NCBI GenBank assembly: GCA_027887045.1
Contig: JAPCJH010000001.1
Coordinates: 1 to 64,000, forward strand
Direction: 5' to 3'
Length of the DNA: 64,000 nt
Source of the DNA: Nitrososphaerota archaeon
GTDB taxonomy: Archaea > Thermoproteota > Nitrososphaeria > Nitrososphaerales > Gagatemarchaeaceae
In this document: one piece after another, positions 49,643 through 58,779 of the stretch
Position numbering within the stretch: the stretch's first letter is position 1
Layout: every line of letters begins with the position of its first letter
Translations under genes and position numbers: made by a program
The notes under the pieces: model-generated
Databases searched by the model: none
The model's input: the letters and a program-made list of their open reading frames with translations, nothing else
What the model was told of the DNA's origin: nothing

Positions 49643-50344
49643 TCAAGAGGCGATGACCCACTCCCGTTCATGATAGTGGGGGCTCCCCTTCGTCTCTTCT
49701 TCAGCAAGCGTCCGAGCATAATCCTCTACCCTGGAAATGTTGCTTGACCTTAGTTGGGATTTGTAGATCTTGAGCGCCGAGATTTTCGAAGCGATTGTCT
49801 TCGTCACGTCAATCAATACGGGACCCATTTTCATAGAGAGCGCCTTCTCGATGCTTTTGACGCTGGGGGTCGTATCATAGAATGTCGAATAGGGTAAGTC
49901 CTCGTAGAACCTGCAAGTAGATGTCTTGACGACGCCTGCTAGCATGAGATCGACGATGGTGCGAGCTAGCGTGACGTGGTCCGGATGGTTGCCTACCCCG
50001 AGCGGGCAGAGAATGGTCTCGGGTCTATCGTTCGCTAGATGGCTAAGAAGTGTTTCCCTCACACCAGGCAGGTGATTTGAAGGGCCATTCCGATCAGCCG
50101 CCCTGGCTGAAGAGTCAGGGAAGGCGAAGTAGCGAACTTGGTAGCCAAGCACCAACGACGACATCCTTTCTTCAGTCCACCTGTAGGCGGTGACCGCTAC
50201 TCTGTTCCTGAACCTCCGAAAGCGGGTGAATCGCGATAAGCCAAAGATGATGTAGACAATGACTTTGTGGTTTGCCCCGAGGCGGGGTATCGTTCCCCCG
50301 ACGGAAAGTGGTGCATCATCCGAGTGGGGAGAAAGGACGACCAC
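49643..50344 (-). CDS. PIG-L/LmbE-family deacetylase
   Basis: 233 residues. The zinc-binding N-terminal motif is PHSDDAPLSVGGTI (usually PHPDDExxG) and the second is GVGNHPDHVTLARTIVD (HPDH). These hold the His, Asp, Asp and His of the active site. The usual Glu after the second Asp is Ala here, which might weaken catalysis. The family removes N-acetyl groups from GlcNAc-type sugars on lipids or glycoconjugates. Start is GTG at 50344, 28 bases after a GT4 gene. It probably creates a free amino sugar in the glycan. Confidence 0.85.
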   Translation of the reverse strand: MVVLSPHSDDAPLSVGGTIPRLGANHKVIVYIIFGLSRFTRFRRFRNRVAVTAYRWTEERMSSLVLGYQVRYFAFPDSSARAADRNGPSNHLPGVRETLLSHLANDRPETILCPLGVGNHPDHVTLARTIVDLMLAGVVKTSTCRFYEDLPYSTFYDTTPSVKSIEKALSMKMGPVLIDVTKTIASKISALKIYKSQLRSSNISRVEDYARTLAEEETKGSPHYHEREWVIAS

Positions 50345-50372
50345 TATGCCGGCCGAGGCTGGTTCAACCTGC

Positions 50373-51566
50373 CTACGGTCTTCGATGCGAGAGCTCGTCG
50401 TAGACGCCCGTCACCCTGTTTGCCACTTTATCCCAGGTGAACATGGCCTCTACCTTCTCCCTCCCCCGTCTGCCCATCTCCTTCGCCATTTTGCCATCCT
50501 GCATGATTGATATGATTGCTCTGGCGAGCTCGCTCGGTGATCCAAAATGGACGAGAATGCCGGACTGATTCTGGTCCACGACCTCGCGGAGTCCTCCGGC
50601 ATCTGTGGCCACGACCGGCTTGCCGCAAGCCATTGCCTCCACGGCGACCTTCGAGAAGGTCTCGTAATAGGAAGGCAGGGCGAAAACCTCCGAGGACGAG
50701 TAATAGTTGACAAGGTCGGGGTTGGGGACGGCGTCAAGAAAGGTCACAGAATCAACGACGCCGGCTGATTCAGCGGTCTTTCTCAGGATAGACAAATAGT
50801 CCATGCCTTTCAGCCATTTCGGCGCCCCTCCGATGCAAACGAGGTGGGCATCGGGGACTTCCTTCTTCACCATTGCCATTGCCCGCACCAGGAAGAAGAT
50901 TCCTTTCCTCAGGCCAAAGTGACCGGCGTAGAGGATAATCCTTTTCCCCTGAAGGTTAGCGATTCGCTCGGGCAGCACGGGGGGAATGCCGGGGTGGAAG
51001 AGGTCGGCGTCAACGCCGTTGTAGACGACTTTGACCATGCTCTCTGGGAGTCGGTAGAAGCCGGTGACGTCTTCTTTGGAGGCAGCACTGACGGTAAGCA
51101 CCCTGTCAGCGCTGGACCAGAAGATTCTTTCCCGGAACATGTGATAATTGACGGACAGCGAATCGTAGTCTACACTCAGCTCCCCGCTCTTAACCTTGAG
51201 CGGCGTGTGGTGGGAGCGCGAAGTACCGTGAACGTGGCACACGAGCGGGAAGCGTCTGATGTACTTGGACGCGGCAAGCGCGACTCCGCAGGTCGCGTGT
51301 GAATGGACCACCCACTCCGGGTCGGTCCCCACGATCTTTCGAATCATTCTTATTGAATTAACATTGAACGGGGCGGGGACACGGTGGACGTGCACCCCCC
51401 TGCATACTTCCTCTGACGGTTCTCCGTTCCTCAGGGCTATCACGTGCACTTCATACCCCTGCTTGACTTGGGCCTCGGAGAGACCCACGAACACCGGCTG
51501 GAGGCCGAAGGTCGATAGCCCTTTGTATGGATAGTCCCACGCCAGCCTGCAAACTTTTCTAATCAA
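50373..51566 (-). CDS. Glycosyltransferase family 4
   Basis: 397 residues. RKVCRLAWDYPYKGLSTFGL, then donor domain IILYAGHFGLRKGIFFLVRA, LVCIGGAPKWLKGMDYLSIL, and E-x7-E in YYETFSKVAVEAMACGKPVV. Retaining GT-B enzyme. Start is TTG at 51566. It lies just before the PIG-L-type gene on the same strand, so the pair may act in succession (transfer of an N-acetylated sugar, then removal of acetyl). This order is inferred from gene position. Confidence 0.88.
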   Translation of the reverse strand: MIRKVCRLAWDYPYKGLSTFGLQPVFVGLSEAQVKQGYEVHVIALRNGEPSEEVCRGVHVHRVPAPFNVNSIRMIRKIVGTDPEWVVHSHATCGVALAASKYIRRFPLVCHVHGTSRSHHTPLKVKSGELSVDYDSLSVNYHMFRERIFWSSADRVLTVSAASKEDVTGFYRLPESMVKVVYNGVDADLFHPGIPPVLPERIANLQGKRIILYAGHFGLRKGIFFLVRAMAMVKKEVPDAHLVCIGGAPKWLKGMDYLSILRKTAESAGVVDSVTFLDAVPNPDLVNYYSSSEVFALPSYYETFSKVAVEAMACGKPVVATDAGGLREVVDQNQSGILVHFGSPSELARAIISIMQDGKMAKEMGRRGREKVEAMFTWDKVANRVTGVYDELSHRRP

Positions 51567-51651
51567 TGGGCCTTGGCCTCGTTCTAAACGGACGCTCCGG
51601 GGACGGAAGCCGACTCTCTTTCATTGAGTCGAAATGCAATCGGTTCGTCAC

Positions 51652-52668
51652 TCAAAACCTGCCGAGGTCAGGATGACTAATCCCGCTCCTAGCTAGAGAG
51701 AGCACTATCAGCCCATAGACGACCCCGGAGCTGAAGGCTATCCTGGCCGTTAGCGCAATCGGTGCCGAAACAAGCGCGTCAACGAGGGAGCCGGAGTGGC
51801 TGCGATGTCTGGAGAGCGAAGCCAGGAGGTACCCTGCCGTGCCAAGTAGTATGAGAGCCAGAGAGTACACCAGGCCCGCGATTGGGATCGCCACGAGAAC
51901 CAGTAGCAGGAAAGCGAATGGCAGGAGGCTCTTCGTCAGGGAACTAAGGTCCTTTCTCTTGGCTTCGAACACAACTCGCCGTCGCCCGCTCGCGACCTCC
52001 TTCCGTATCAGCCTGGGGTATGTCCCGGGTTTTCGGTGGTACCAGTTGACGCCCCCCACGTAGGCTATTCTGTAGCCAGCCTTCTTGACCCTGCTGCAAA
52101 GGTCCTTGTCTTCGGCCTGGGCGAGGGTCTCGTCAAACCCTCCGACCTCTTCCAGGCACTTACGCCGGTAAACCCAGGCCCAGCCAGGGTCGGACTGCGA
52201 GTTCTGACGGAACCTCGCATCGGTCCCCCCGAAAGCCCTGTAATACCTCTGAAGGGCGGGGCTTCCCGAGGCCAACGCCGTCCCACCGAGACAGACCCCG
52301 CCCGCCTCCTCATCCGAGTCCAGTGAGGCGACAGCCCTGCTCAAGTATTCAGGTTCGTACGTGTCGTCTCCGTCGGCAAACATGATGATCTCGCTGTCGC
52401 AACCGCGCCAACCGATGTTTCTAGCTTGAGACCTTCCGACCCCCTCGCACTTTATCACTCTGCACGAAGGGAAAGAGAGGGCGAAGGACTCGACCACGTT
52501 CGCGGTGTTGTCGGAAGACGATGTATCCAGAACGATTACGATCTCTTTCTCTCGATAACTTTGCCTCGAGAGCGCCGAGAGACACTCCCCAAGAGCGTCG
52601 CCGTTGTTGTATGCAGTGATTATCACGCTGGCCCTGGGAGGGCCCGTTTTCCCCACGGGGGCTGGCAA
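51652..52668 (-). CDS. Glycosyltransferase family 2 with C-terminal membrane helices
   Basis: 338 residues. ASVIITAYNNGDALGECLSA, DxD in MFADGDDTYEPEYLSRAVAS, and ED in LAQAEDKDLCSRVKKAGYR. The C-terminal 100 residues contain four hydrophobic segments (LLPFAFLLLVLVAIPIAGLVYSLALILLG), so it is a processive or membrane-bound GT2. Start is TTG at 52668, two bases after the stop of the large bi-domain oxidoreductase gene, which suggests coupling. Confidence 0.86.
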   Translation of the reverse strand: MPAPVGKTGPPRASVIITAYNNGDALGECLSALSRQSYREKEIVIVLDTSSSDNTANVVESFALSFPSCRVIKCEGVGRSQARNIGWRGCDSEIIMFADGDDTYEPEYLSRAVASLDSDEEAGGVCLGGTALASGSPALQRYYRAFGGTDARFRQNSQSDPGWAWVYRRKCLEEVGGFDETLAQAEDKDLCSRVKKAGYRIAYVGGVNWYHRKPGTYPRLIRKEVASGRRRVVFEAKRKDLSSLTKSLLPFAFLLLVLVAIPIAGLVYSLALILLGTAGYLLASLSRHRSHSGSLVDALVSAPIALTARIAFSSGVVYGLIVLSLARSGISHPDLGRF

Positions 52669-52670
52669 GG

Positions 52671-54839
52671 CTAGTTGGCCGGAGCCTCGTTTGTCCGGCC
52701 GGTTTGACCCCTGGCCAACGCTTCCACGGTGAAAGTCAGTCGCGTGGATTCCACCGCCTCCTCGAAGGGAATCGCGCTCGACGGCTTCCCTCTCAAGAGC
52801 TTCTCAACCTCGACGAGTTCTGCGGCATGCCCTTTGTCGGGGGAACCTTTTGAGAACCTTCTGACCCCGGATGGCTCGAAAACTTCCAGGGTCTTGAAAT
52901 CGTCAAGAACGAAAGCCGTTCCCTGCCCGAAGACTTCCAACCGTTCCCTTTCCATGCTCCTGTTGCCCAAAGCCGAATATGTAAGAGAGGCGACCGACCC
53001 GTTCTGATACTTGAGGACGGCCACCAGGTTGTCTCGTGTCACCGTCGTTGAATCTGTCACCGACGTGGAGCTCACCTGGACTTCGGGGTTTCTGGAACGA
53101 AGAAGGAAGTTGAAGAGGTCGAAGAAGTGGCAGCACTCGGCGATGATCCTTCCTCCGCCTACCTCTGGGTCTTGGACCCACCGCGACGGAAGGATGTAGT
53201 CCGCATTGACCCTGTAATTGATCAGGAATGGCCCATCCAGTTTGTCCATTTCCTCTCTGAGCTTCAGTGCCAGAGGGGAGTATCTTCGGTTGAAACCCAC
53301 GATGATTGGAGTTCCCGTTTCATTCTGAACCTTCACGATGTCCGCAAGCTGTTCCTCGCTGATGCAGAGCGGTTTCTCCACAAACGCGGCCTTCCCTGCC
53401 TTAGCCGCGTCGACGAGCATCAAGTGGTGCATGTTGTTCGGGGTCGCGATGATGACAAGGTCGAGGTCGTCGTCCTTGAGCACTTCGAGATACTCCGTCC
53501 CGTATTTTTCGAATCGATATCTCTCTCCTAATCGCTTGGCATTGAGCGGGTTCGAAGACACAATCCATCTGAGGTTGAAAGCGGGGTTGCGCCTGAGGGC
53601 TGGTATCATGATTTCCTTTGCGAAGTTCCCTGGACCGACGAGGGCAACCTGGACCTGCGCTTTCGACTTCCTCTGGACTAGGACCCCCGACCGGGCGGGC
53701 TCCTCTCTTGCCGTAGCTTCTGGATATCTCAGGAGCACAGCCACTTTTGAGCTCCCCCTGAGCGACGAATACGCTGAACTTGCTTCCTCAACTGGATACA
53801 CTCCCGCGACGAGGTCCTTCACATTCACCTTCTTTTCAGCTAGCAGCATGAGAAAGCCTTCCACATTCCTCGCGAGGGTCCACCTGACGTACCCGACGGG
53901 GTAGTCAACTCCTTTCATCTCGTATGACGGGTCGTACCTTCCTGGACCTAGCGAACGGGACATCACTATGTCGAGTTCCTTCTGGAAGTAGTCCTTGCGT
54001 TCAAAATCCATTCCTACCCTTCCGACAACGGTGACACTGGCCCTGTCTCGGGCGAGTTTGGAAGCGAGGTTGACTGGGTCGCTCTTGTCCGTGGCGGCGC
54101 AGACGATAACGCTGTCAAGACCCTTCCCACCACTGAAGTTTAGAACGTGTTCGGCCAAACGCTGGTCCGATGACGGAATGGTCAGGTCAGCCCCTACATG
54201 TCGTGCAAGGTCCAGCCTGTCCTCCCTAGTGTCAATCGCGATGACTCTGCACCCGGCGGCTTTTGCTATCTGCACTATGAGGTTCCCCACCAGCCCAGCC
54301 CCGATGACTCCGACCGTCTCCCCAATCTGAGCTCCGCTTCGCCTAAACCCGTGAAGCGCGATGGCCCCGACCGTACCGAAGGCTGCGTCCTGGGTGTCGA
54401 CCCCGGCGGGAAGTTTGGCGAGAAGGTTTCGAGGGACGGCGACGAATTCCGCGTGGCAGGCCTTCCCCTCCCCCGCACACGCGACCGTGTCTCCGACGAC
54501 GACGTCGACTACGCTCTTACCGATTTGCACGACGACGCCAGAAACGCTGTACCCCAACGGGACCTGAGGGTTCCTGACGAACTTGACGTAGTCAGCCACG
54601 CCACCCAGCCCTTCCGTCTTCCAGACATTCGTGGTCAAGTCGACCGCCTTCCGAAGCTTCGACCGGTTTCCCACGAGTTGGCGGGTGTTAAGAGGCTCCG
54701 TTGCCTCAATCGTCCAGCTCTCAGTCCCAGTGCTGATCAATGAAAAGGAAGACTTGACTAGCACTTCACCGTCGCCGCAGGTCGGCGCTGGGACGTCAAC
54801 GACCGTGACCTTCCCCGCGCTCGCCACGACTTGCTTCAT
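52671..54839 (-). CDS. Bi-domain oxidoreductase: zinc-free alcohol dehydrogenase fused to GFO/IDH/MocA
   Basis: 722 residues. Residues 1-370 are an MDR/threonine-dehydrogenase-like fold (GVIGAGLVGNLIVQIAKAAG for NAD binding) in which the usual Zn ligands are absent: the CGTD position reads STGTE and the GHE position reads GYS. Residues about 395-700 are a GFO/IDH/MocA oxidoreductase (VQVALVGPGNFAKEIM, then AFVEKPLCISEE with the EKP motif). Such fusions occur in polysaccharide and heparinase-type clusters and are thought to remodel a nucleotide sugar or sugar acid by oxidation and reduction. Substrate unknown. The start ATG overlaps the stop of the GT2 gene upstream (ATGA). Confidence 0.85.
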   Translation of the reverse strand: MKQVVASAGKVTVVDVPAPTCGDGEVLVKSSFSLISTGTESWTIEATEPLNTRQLVGNRSKLRKAVDLTTNVWKTEGLGGVADYVKFVRNPQVPLGYSVSGVVVQIGKSVVDVVVGDTVACAGEGKACHAEFVAVPRNLLAKLPAGVDTQDAAFGTVGAIALHGFRRSGAQIGETVGVIGAGLVGNLIVQIAKAAGCRVIAIDTREDRLDLARHVGADLTIPSSDQRLAEHVLNFSGGKGLDSVIVCAATDKSDPVNLASKLARDRASVTVVGRVGMDFERKDYFQKELDIVMSRSLGPGRYDPSYEMKGVDYPVGYVRWTLARNVEGFLMLLAEKKVNVKDLVAGVYPVEEASSAYSSLRGSSKVAVLLRYPEATAREEPARSGVLVQRKSKAQVQVALVGPGNFAKEIMIPALRRNPAFNLRWIVSSNPLNAKRLGERYRFEKYGTEYLEVLKDDDLDLVIIATPNNMHHLMLVDAAKAGKAAFVEKPLCISEEQLADIVKVQNETGTPIIVGFNRRYSPLALKLREEMDKLDGPFLINYRVNADYILPSRWVQDPEVGGGRIIAECCHFFDLFNFLLRSRNPEVQVSSTSVTDSTTVTRDNLVAVLKYQNGSVASLTYSALGNRSMERERLEVFGQGTAFVLDDFKTLEVFEPSGVRRFSKGSPDKGHAAELVEVEKLLRGKPSSAIPFEEAVESTRLTFTVEALARGQTGRTNEAPAN

Positions 54840-55618
54840 GCGGCTTTCGCCTCGCGCTCTGTCAGAGTGTTTCGGTCGACGAAATGTCGCGATTCTGCGC
54901 AGTCGAACGTTTTGTTGAAGTCATTGGCGTAGGATTCGTAAAACGGTAGCGCCAGTCTAGCCAAGAGGAGAGCCGCTCTTTGCGTCGAGGTGACCTTTTC
55001 TTCCTTACTTAACACGTCTCTACCCAGTCTCAACTCGTCACGGTACTTTCCAAAACGGTACTTGAACTTCCCAGCTTTCGTTTGTCTTCTCTCGTGCTTG
55101 CTCGACCTGTCAACCAGAGGGAAAACCGTCCACGAGTACTTTCCAAACGCGGCCGCCCTACTCCAAACATCCCAGTCCTCTCCGTACTGCAAGTCTCTCC
55201 AGCCTCCAATCTCAGAGAGGACTGCTCGGGGAGCTACCGTGATGTTCGGGCCCCGCCCCCCCTCCCTCGGTATTACCGCCAAAACGTTCCCCTCGCACCG
55301 GTTGTGATAGAAAGTTAGGAAGCTTGCAAGAGTAGGCTTGAAGACCTCATCCATGTCCATGTTCGAAACCACGTAGTCTCCAACGGAGTTCAAGAAAGCG
55401 ATTTGCCTCCCTTTTCCCCGAGAGCACTTCGCGCTGATGAGCCTTATCGCCCCCATTTTCCCGTACTCCTCGAGGACAAGTTGGGAACCGTCGTTGCTCA
55501 TGTTGTCCACCACTACAACTTCGAAAGTGTCGTCCAGTTGATCGAGCAAGCTGTCGAGAGAACCCCTTACCGTCCCGTTGTTGTTATAGTGCGTTATGCA
55601 GATGCTGTACTTGATCAA
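54836..55618 (-). CDS. Glycosyltransferase family 2
   Basis: About 260 residues from the TTG at 55618 (LIKYSICITHYNNNGTVRGS); a longer frame to 55681 is polar and overlaps the permease gene. VVVVDNMSNDGSQLVLEEYG and SNMDMDEVFKPTLASFLTF (DxD) give the GT-A fold, and YGEDWDVWSRAAAFGKY the ED pair. The C-terminus is helical and positively charged. The 15-base gap to the ABC permease gene suggests cotranscription with the exporter. Confidence 0.82.
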   Translation of the reverse strand: MIKYSICITHYNNNGTVRGSLDSLLDQLDDTFEVVVVDNMSNDGSQLVLEEYGKMGAIRLISAKCSRGKGRQIAFLNSVGDYVVSNMDMDEVFKPTLASFLTFYHNRCEGNVLAVIPREGGRGPNITVAPRAVLSEIGGWRDLQYGEDWDVWSRAAAFGKYSWTVFPLVDRSSKHERRQTKAGKFKYRFGKYRDELRLGRDVLSKEEKVTSTQRAALLLARLALPFYESYANDFNKTFDCAESRHFVDRNTLTEREAKAA

Positions 55619-55632
55619 TATGCTTCTTGTCC

Positions 55633-56442
55633 CTAGAAGTGTCCCAGCGTGCCGTCCCTCTTCGCCCTGTTCAGCCCCCATCGAAAGACGTAGAAGGCCA
55701 GTGGAAGGAGTACCACTGCGAAGATCATCGCAATCAGGAAACTGATGGCGATGTTCGCATCAAGAATGGAGGCGTTCTCAAGAGTGGACAACCTGACTAT
55801 ATGGTACACCCAAGTCTGGGGGAGAAACCAAGAGACGGTCGAAAGACCTGGAACATAATCGTTCAGGTGTGATACGGGGAATGTCATCCCTGAGAAGAGC
55901 GATGCTGCAATGGCGAGAGACCAGCTTACTGGGTCGCTGGTCTTGGTCACGATTCTGAAAGCAGTGGATACCATTGCAATGGAGAAGACTATGGTCGTCG
56001 AGATCACCAGCGCCAGGACGAAACTGACCGGGTTGACGCTCAGTGTGGCGTGGAAGTACACAATCCCAACGACCAGCTGTGGGAGGAAGAGCACCACTGA
56101 TAGGATGTAAGGCCAAAGCACGGTTCCGAGGATGAAAGTGGGAGCTTTCAGCCCCGTCATCAAAATGGATTCTAGCGTGAATGGGCTCACGCTCCCTTGG
56201 ATTCCTTGGGAGAGTGGAAGAATCAGGCTTGAAATCAGTACCCCGACTATCAGGAACGAGACGTAGTTTGTGTTGTAATCTGGCACCAGCCGGTTCACGA
56301 ACGTGGCGTTTAGCCCCCAGCTAACTATGCCAAGGAGGCCTCCAAGAATACTCGTCGTCGCTTGCGTCTTATAGGTGGCCCACTTGTTCATGTCGCGCCT
56401 CGTCATCGCCCAGACCTTCCCCAATTCTACTGGGGATTCCAC
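55633..56442 (-). CDS. ABC-2 type transporter permease
   Basis: 269 residues, six helices, with the ABC-2 permease signature region before TM5 and a cytoplasmic N-terminus (WAMTRRDMNKWATYKTQATT). It pairs with the ATPase encoded immediately upstream: the GTG at 56440-56442 overlaps the ATPase stop TAG by one base. Such pairs export polysaccharide, lipid-linked glycan or small hydrophobic molecules. In this locus the glycan is the likely cargo, but the sequence alone cannot exclude a drug exporter. Confidence 0.88.
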   Translation of the reverse strand: MESPVELGKVWAMTRRDMNKWATYKTQATTSILGGLLGIVSWGLNATFVNRLVPDYNTNYVSFLIVGVLISSLILPLSQGIQGSVSPFTLESILMTGLKAPTFILGTVLWPYILSVVLFLPQLVVGIVYFHATLSVNPVSFVLALVISTTIVFSIAMVSTAFRIVTKTSDPVSWSLAIAASLFSGMTFPVSHLNDYVPGLSTVSWFLPQTWVYHIVRLSTLENASILDANIAISFLIAMIFAVVLLPLAFYVFRWGLNRAKRDGTLGHF

Positions 56443-57509
56443 TATGCGGCCGCCTCCAAGTTCAACTTCAAGAATGCGTCTTCAAGCGAGGGTTGAGACG
56501 ACTCGAGTGAGGTGACCTCAAGGTTGAGTGAGGAAAGTTTCTGGAAAATCACATTGTAGTTCAACCCTTTGACTCCCTCGATGTTGAGCCTAGTGCTTCC
56601 TTCGTGGTCCCGGTCCTCGAGAATCTCGATACCGAGGACTCCCCTGACGGCGAGGATTGCCTCGGTCACAGTCTTCGCCGCTTGCGGGGAGTAGTTCAGG
56701 ACAATCAAAGAAAGGTTCACGCGGTCGGAGACGTTCTTCTTGATTTCTTCAGGCGTCCCAACGGCGAGAATGCGACCTTTGCGGACCACGGCGATTCTGT
56801 CGCAGATCTGTTCAGCCTCCCACAAATTGTGAGTGGCGAGCAGAATCGTCTTCCCTTCCTTGTCGGCCAGGTCATGCCGGATAAGCTTCCTGAAATCGGC
56901 GGCCGCGATTGGATCAAGCGCGGCTGTGGGTTCGTCGAACAGTAGTACCGAAGCGTTCGAGAGCAGAGCACGGCAGACAAGGAGTCTTCGAGCCATCCCC
57001 GTTGAGTATCGCTGGAACATCACGTCGGCCCGGTCGGTCATCCCGGTGAAAGTAAGGAGTTCGTCAATTCTCGCCTTGGCCTGCTTTTTGGGGAGACCGA
57101 GCAGAGTGGCGAAGAACTCCAGGTTCTCTCTCCCAGTCAACCTCCTTTCGAAACCTTGGCTCTCGGCAAAAACCGACTGGAGACGCTTGACTGTTTCCCG
57201 CGGCCTTCTCGTTACGTCGATCCCCTCGACATAGGCCTTCCCGGAGTCGGGGAGAACAAGTGTGGAGAGTATCTTAAGCATCGTGGTCTTCCCCGCCCCG
57301 TTCGGCCCGAGCAATCCAAAGACTTCCCCTTTCTTAACGGAGAAAGACACCGAATCCAAAGCCACGGTCCTCTGGCCTCCAAGTCCGAACAAAATCCGGA
57401 AGAAATTGACGAATGACACAGTGGCTCCCGACCCTTCACGCAGGTTCCTGAACACCTTGTACGTCTTCCTTAAGTCCAGCAGCTGTATCGCCATAGGTTC
57501 GTCTACCAA
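56442..57509 (-). CDS. ABC transporter ATP-binding protein (ABC-2 exporter)
   Basis: 355 residues. Walker A GPNGAGKTT (68-76), signature YSTGMARRL (in place of LSGGQ), Walker B VLLFDEPTAALD and switch His LLATHNLWEAEQ. The C-terminal 90 residues (VNLSLIVLNYSPQAAKTVTE) are a regulatory extension of the DrrA/NodI/Wzt type. The frame starts at a TTG at 57509 (LVDEPMAIQLLDLRKTY); an ATG lies five codons further in. It energises the permease encoded next. A 17-base gap separates it from the upstream GT4 gene. Confidence 0.92.
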   Translation of the reverse strand: MVDEPMAIQLLDLRKTYKVFRNLREGSGATVSFVNFFRILFGLGGQRTVALDSVSFSVKKGEVFGLLGPNGAGKTTMLKILSTLVLPDSGKAYVEGIDVTRRPRETVKRLQSVFAESQGFERRLTGRENLEFFATLLGLPKKQAKARIDELLTFTGMTDRADVMFQRYSTGMARRLLVCRALLSNASVLLFDEPTAALDPIAAADFRKLIRHDLADKEGKTILLATHNLWEAEQICDRIAVVRKGRILAVGTPEEIKKNVSDRVNLSLIVLNYSPQAAKTVTEAILAVRGVLGIEILEDRDHEGSTRLNIEGVKGLNYNVIFQKLSSLNLEVTSLESSQPSLEDAFLKLNLEAAA

Positions 57510-57526
57510 GGGTGTCCCGACCTCAG

Positions 57527-58711
57527 TCAGCTGCGCTGCGAATTGACGCAGTCCTCGAGCAATACTTGTAGTCGGCTAGCGAATGATAGCCAGGAATATA
57601 GACGGACCTTTTCAAGACCTGCTCTGCCCATCTCGTCTCTCAATTCCGGGTTGTTCGCCAGCTCGGTTATCCTCGCCGCCAAGAGTTTTGGCTCTCCCTG
57701 GGGGAACAGAAATCCGGTCTCGCCGTCAACGACGATTTCAGCTACTTGGGGGAGGGAGCTTCCAACCACCGGCTTTCCGCACGCCATGTATTCCAGCACC
57801 TTAAGGGGGGACCCGATTCCTTTGTCCCGCCTCGATGAGTTCTGTATGTTGTAAGGCGCCACTGCAATGTCCGAGGCATTAACGTAGTCAGGGACCGACT
57901 CGTAGGGAACGGTTCCCGCGAAAATGAGGGACTCGGCGAGCTCCGAGTCTATCGAGGATTTAATATTCGCTGGGATAGGCCCGACAAACAGGAACTTGAA
58001 GCGGTGATTCGACCGAAGCAGGATTCTCGCCGCTTCGATTAGGTCGTCCAGCCCGTGCCACGATTGGAACGTTCCCACGTAACCTACTACGATCGACCCA
58101 TCGAGGCCGAGCCGCGCTCTGATGCTTTCCCGCGCTTTTTGGTCAGGTTTGAAGAGGTCTGGATTGACCGCCGCCTTGACAAAAACTGTCTTGCCCATCG
58201 CGCCATCTGGAATCATCTTTTCGTTGTAAGCCAGAACTTTCGAGCAGACCGTCGCAGACAACCGGCTGTATCTCGGACCTATCATCTCCAGAATCATCGG
58301 CTTGTGCGAGATGATGGAAGCGATTGCCCCCGCCCCGAATGCACTCTCCCTTTCGAGAATCACTTGCAAGTCGTGGTCTTTCGCCAGCCGCGAGGCAACT
58401 AGCCCCGCGAAGAGGGCGTAAGCGCTCCTGAGGTAGAGGTAGTAGGAGATGGCGCCCAGGCCTTGCGACTCGGAATCAATGCCCGCCCTGGGCCCCGACC
58501 TCGAGACAGGCCCCATCATGCCCCTATACACCCGGTGAAAGTGCACCCCGGAGATGGTTTCTTCGCTCTTCTGAGACGCTTCTCGTCTGCAGACGACGTG
58601 GACTTCGTCACCGAGCCGTCTAAGAGCTCGCGCAAGTTCAAAGACATGAGTCGAAGCCCCCCTAGTCTGCGGGATAGGCACATCTGGTGCAACGTAGCAA
58701 ACTCTTAGCAG
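57527..58711 (-). CDS. Glycosyltransferase family 4 with non-canonical CTG start
   Basis: About 394 residues. The first canonical start is GTG at 58681, but that would delete the first beta strand and put the start inside the acceptor loop. The frame upstream is open to a TGA at 58718-58720 and reads LLRVCYVAPDVPIPQTRGAS, a classic GT4 N-terminus, with CTG at 58711 the only NTG codon. GGATGA lies six bases before it. Donor domain: VVGYVGTFQSWHGLDDLIEA, FLFVGPIPANIKSSIDSELA and GSPLKVLEYMACGKPVVGSS (E of the donor motif). The start could also reflect a sequence change. Confidence 0.78.
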   Translation of the reverse strand: MLRVCYVAPDVPIPQTRGASTHVFELARALRRLGDEVHVVCRREASQKSEETISGVHFHRVYRGMMGPVSRSGPRAGIDSESQGLGAISYYLYLRSAYALFAGLVASRLAKDHDLQVILERESAFGAGAIASIISHKPMILEMIGPRYSRLSATVCSKVLAYNEKMIPDGAMGKTVFVKAAVNPDLFKPDQKARESIRARLGLDGSIVVGYVGTFQSWHGLDDLIEAARILLRSNHRFKFLFVGPIPANIKSSIDSELAESLIFAGTVPYESVPDYVNASDIAVAPYNIQNSSRRDKGIGSPLKVLEYMACGKPVVGSSLPQVAEIVVDGETGFLFPQGEPKLLAARITELANNPELRDEMGRAGLEKVRLYSWLSFASRLQVLLEDCVNSQRS

Positions 58712-58779
58712 GACGAATCATCCACGGACTGGTCGACACGACGGCGACCTTCTTGTTAAGTTGGCTTGCTCTTTGCCGC

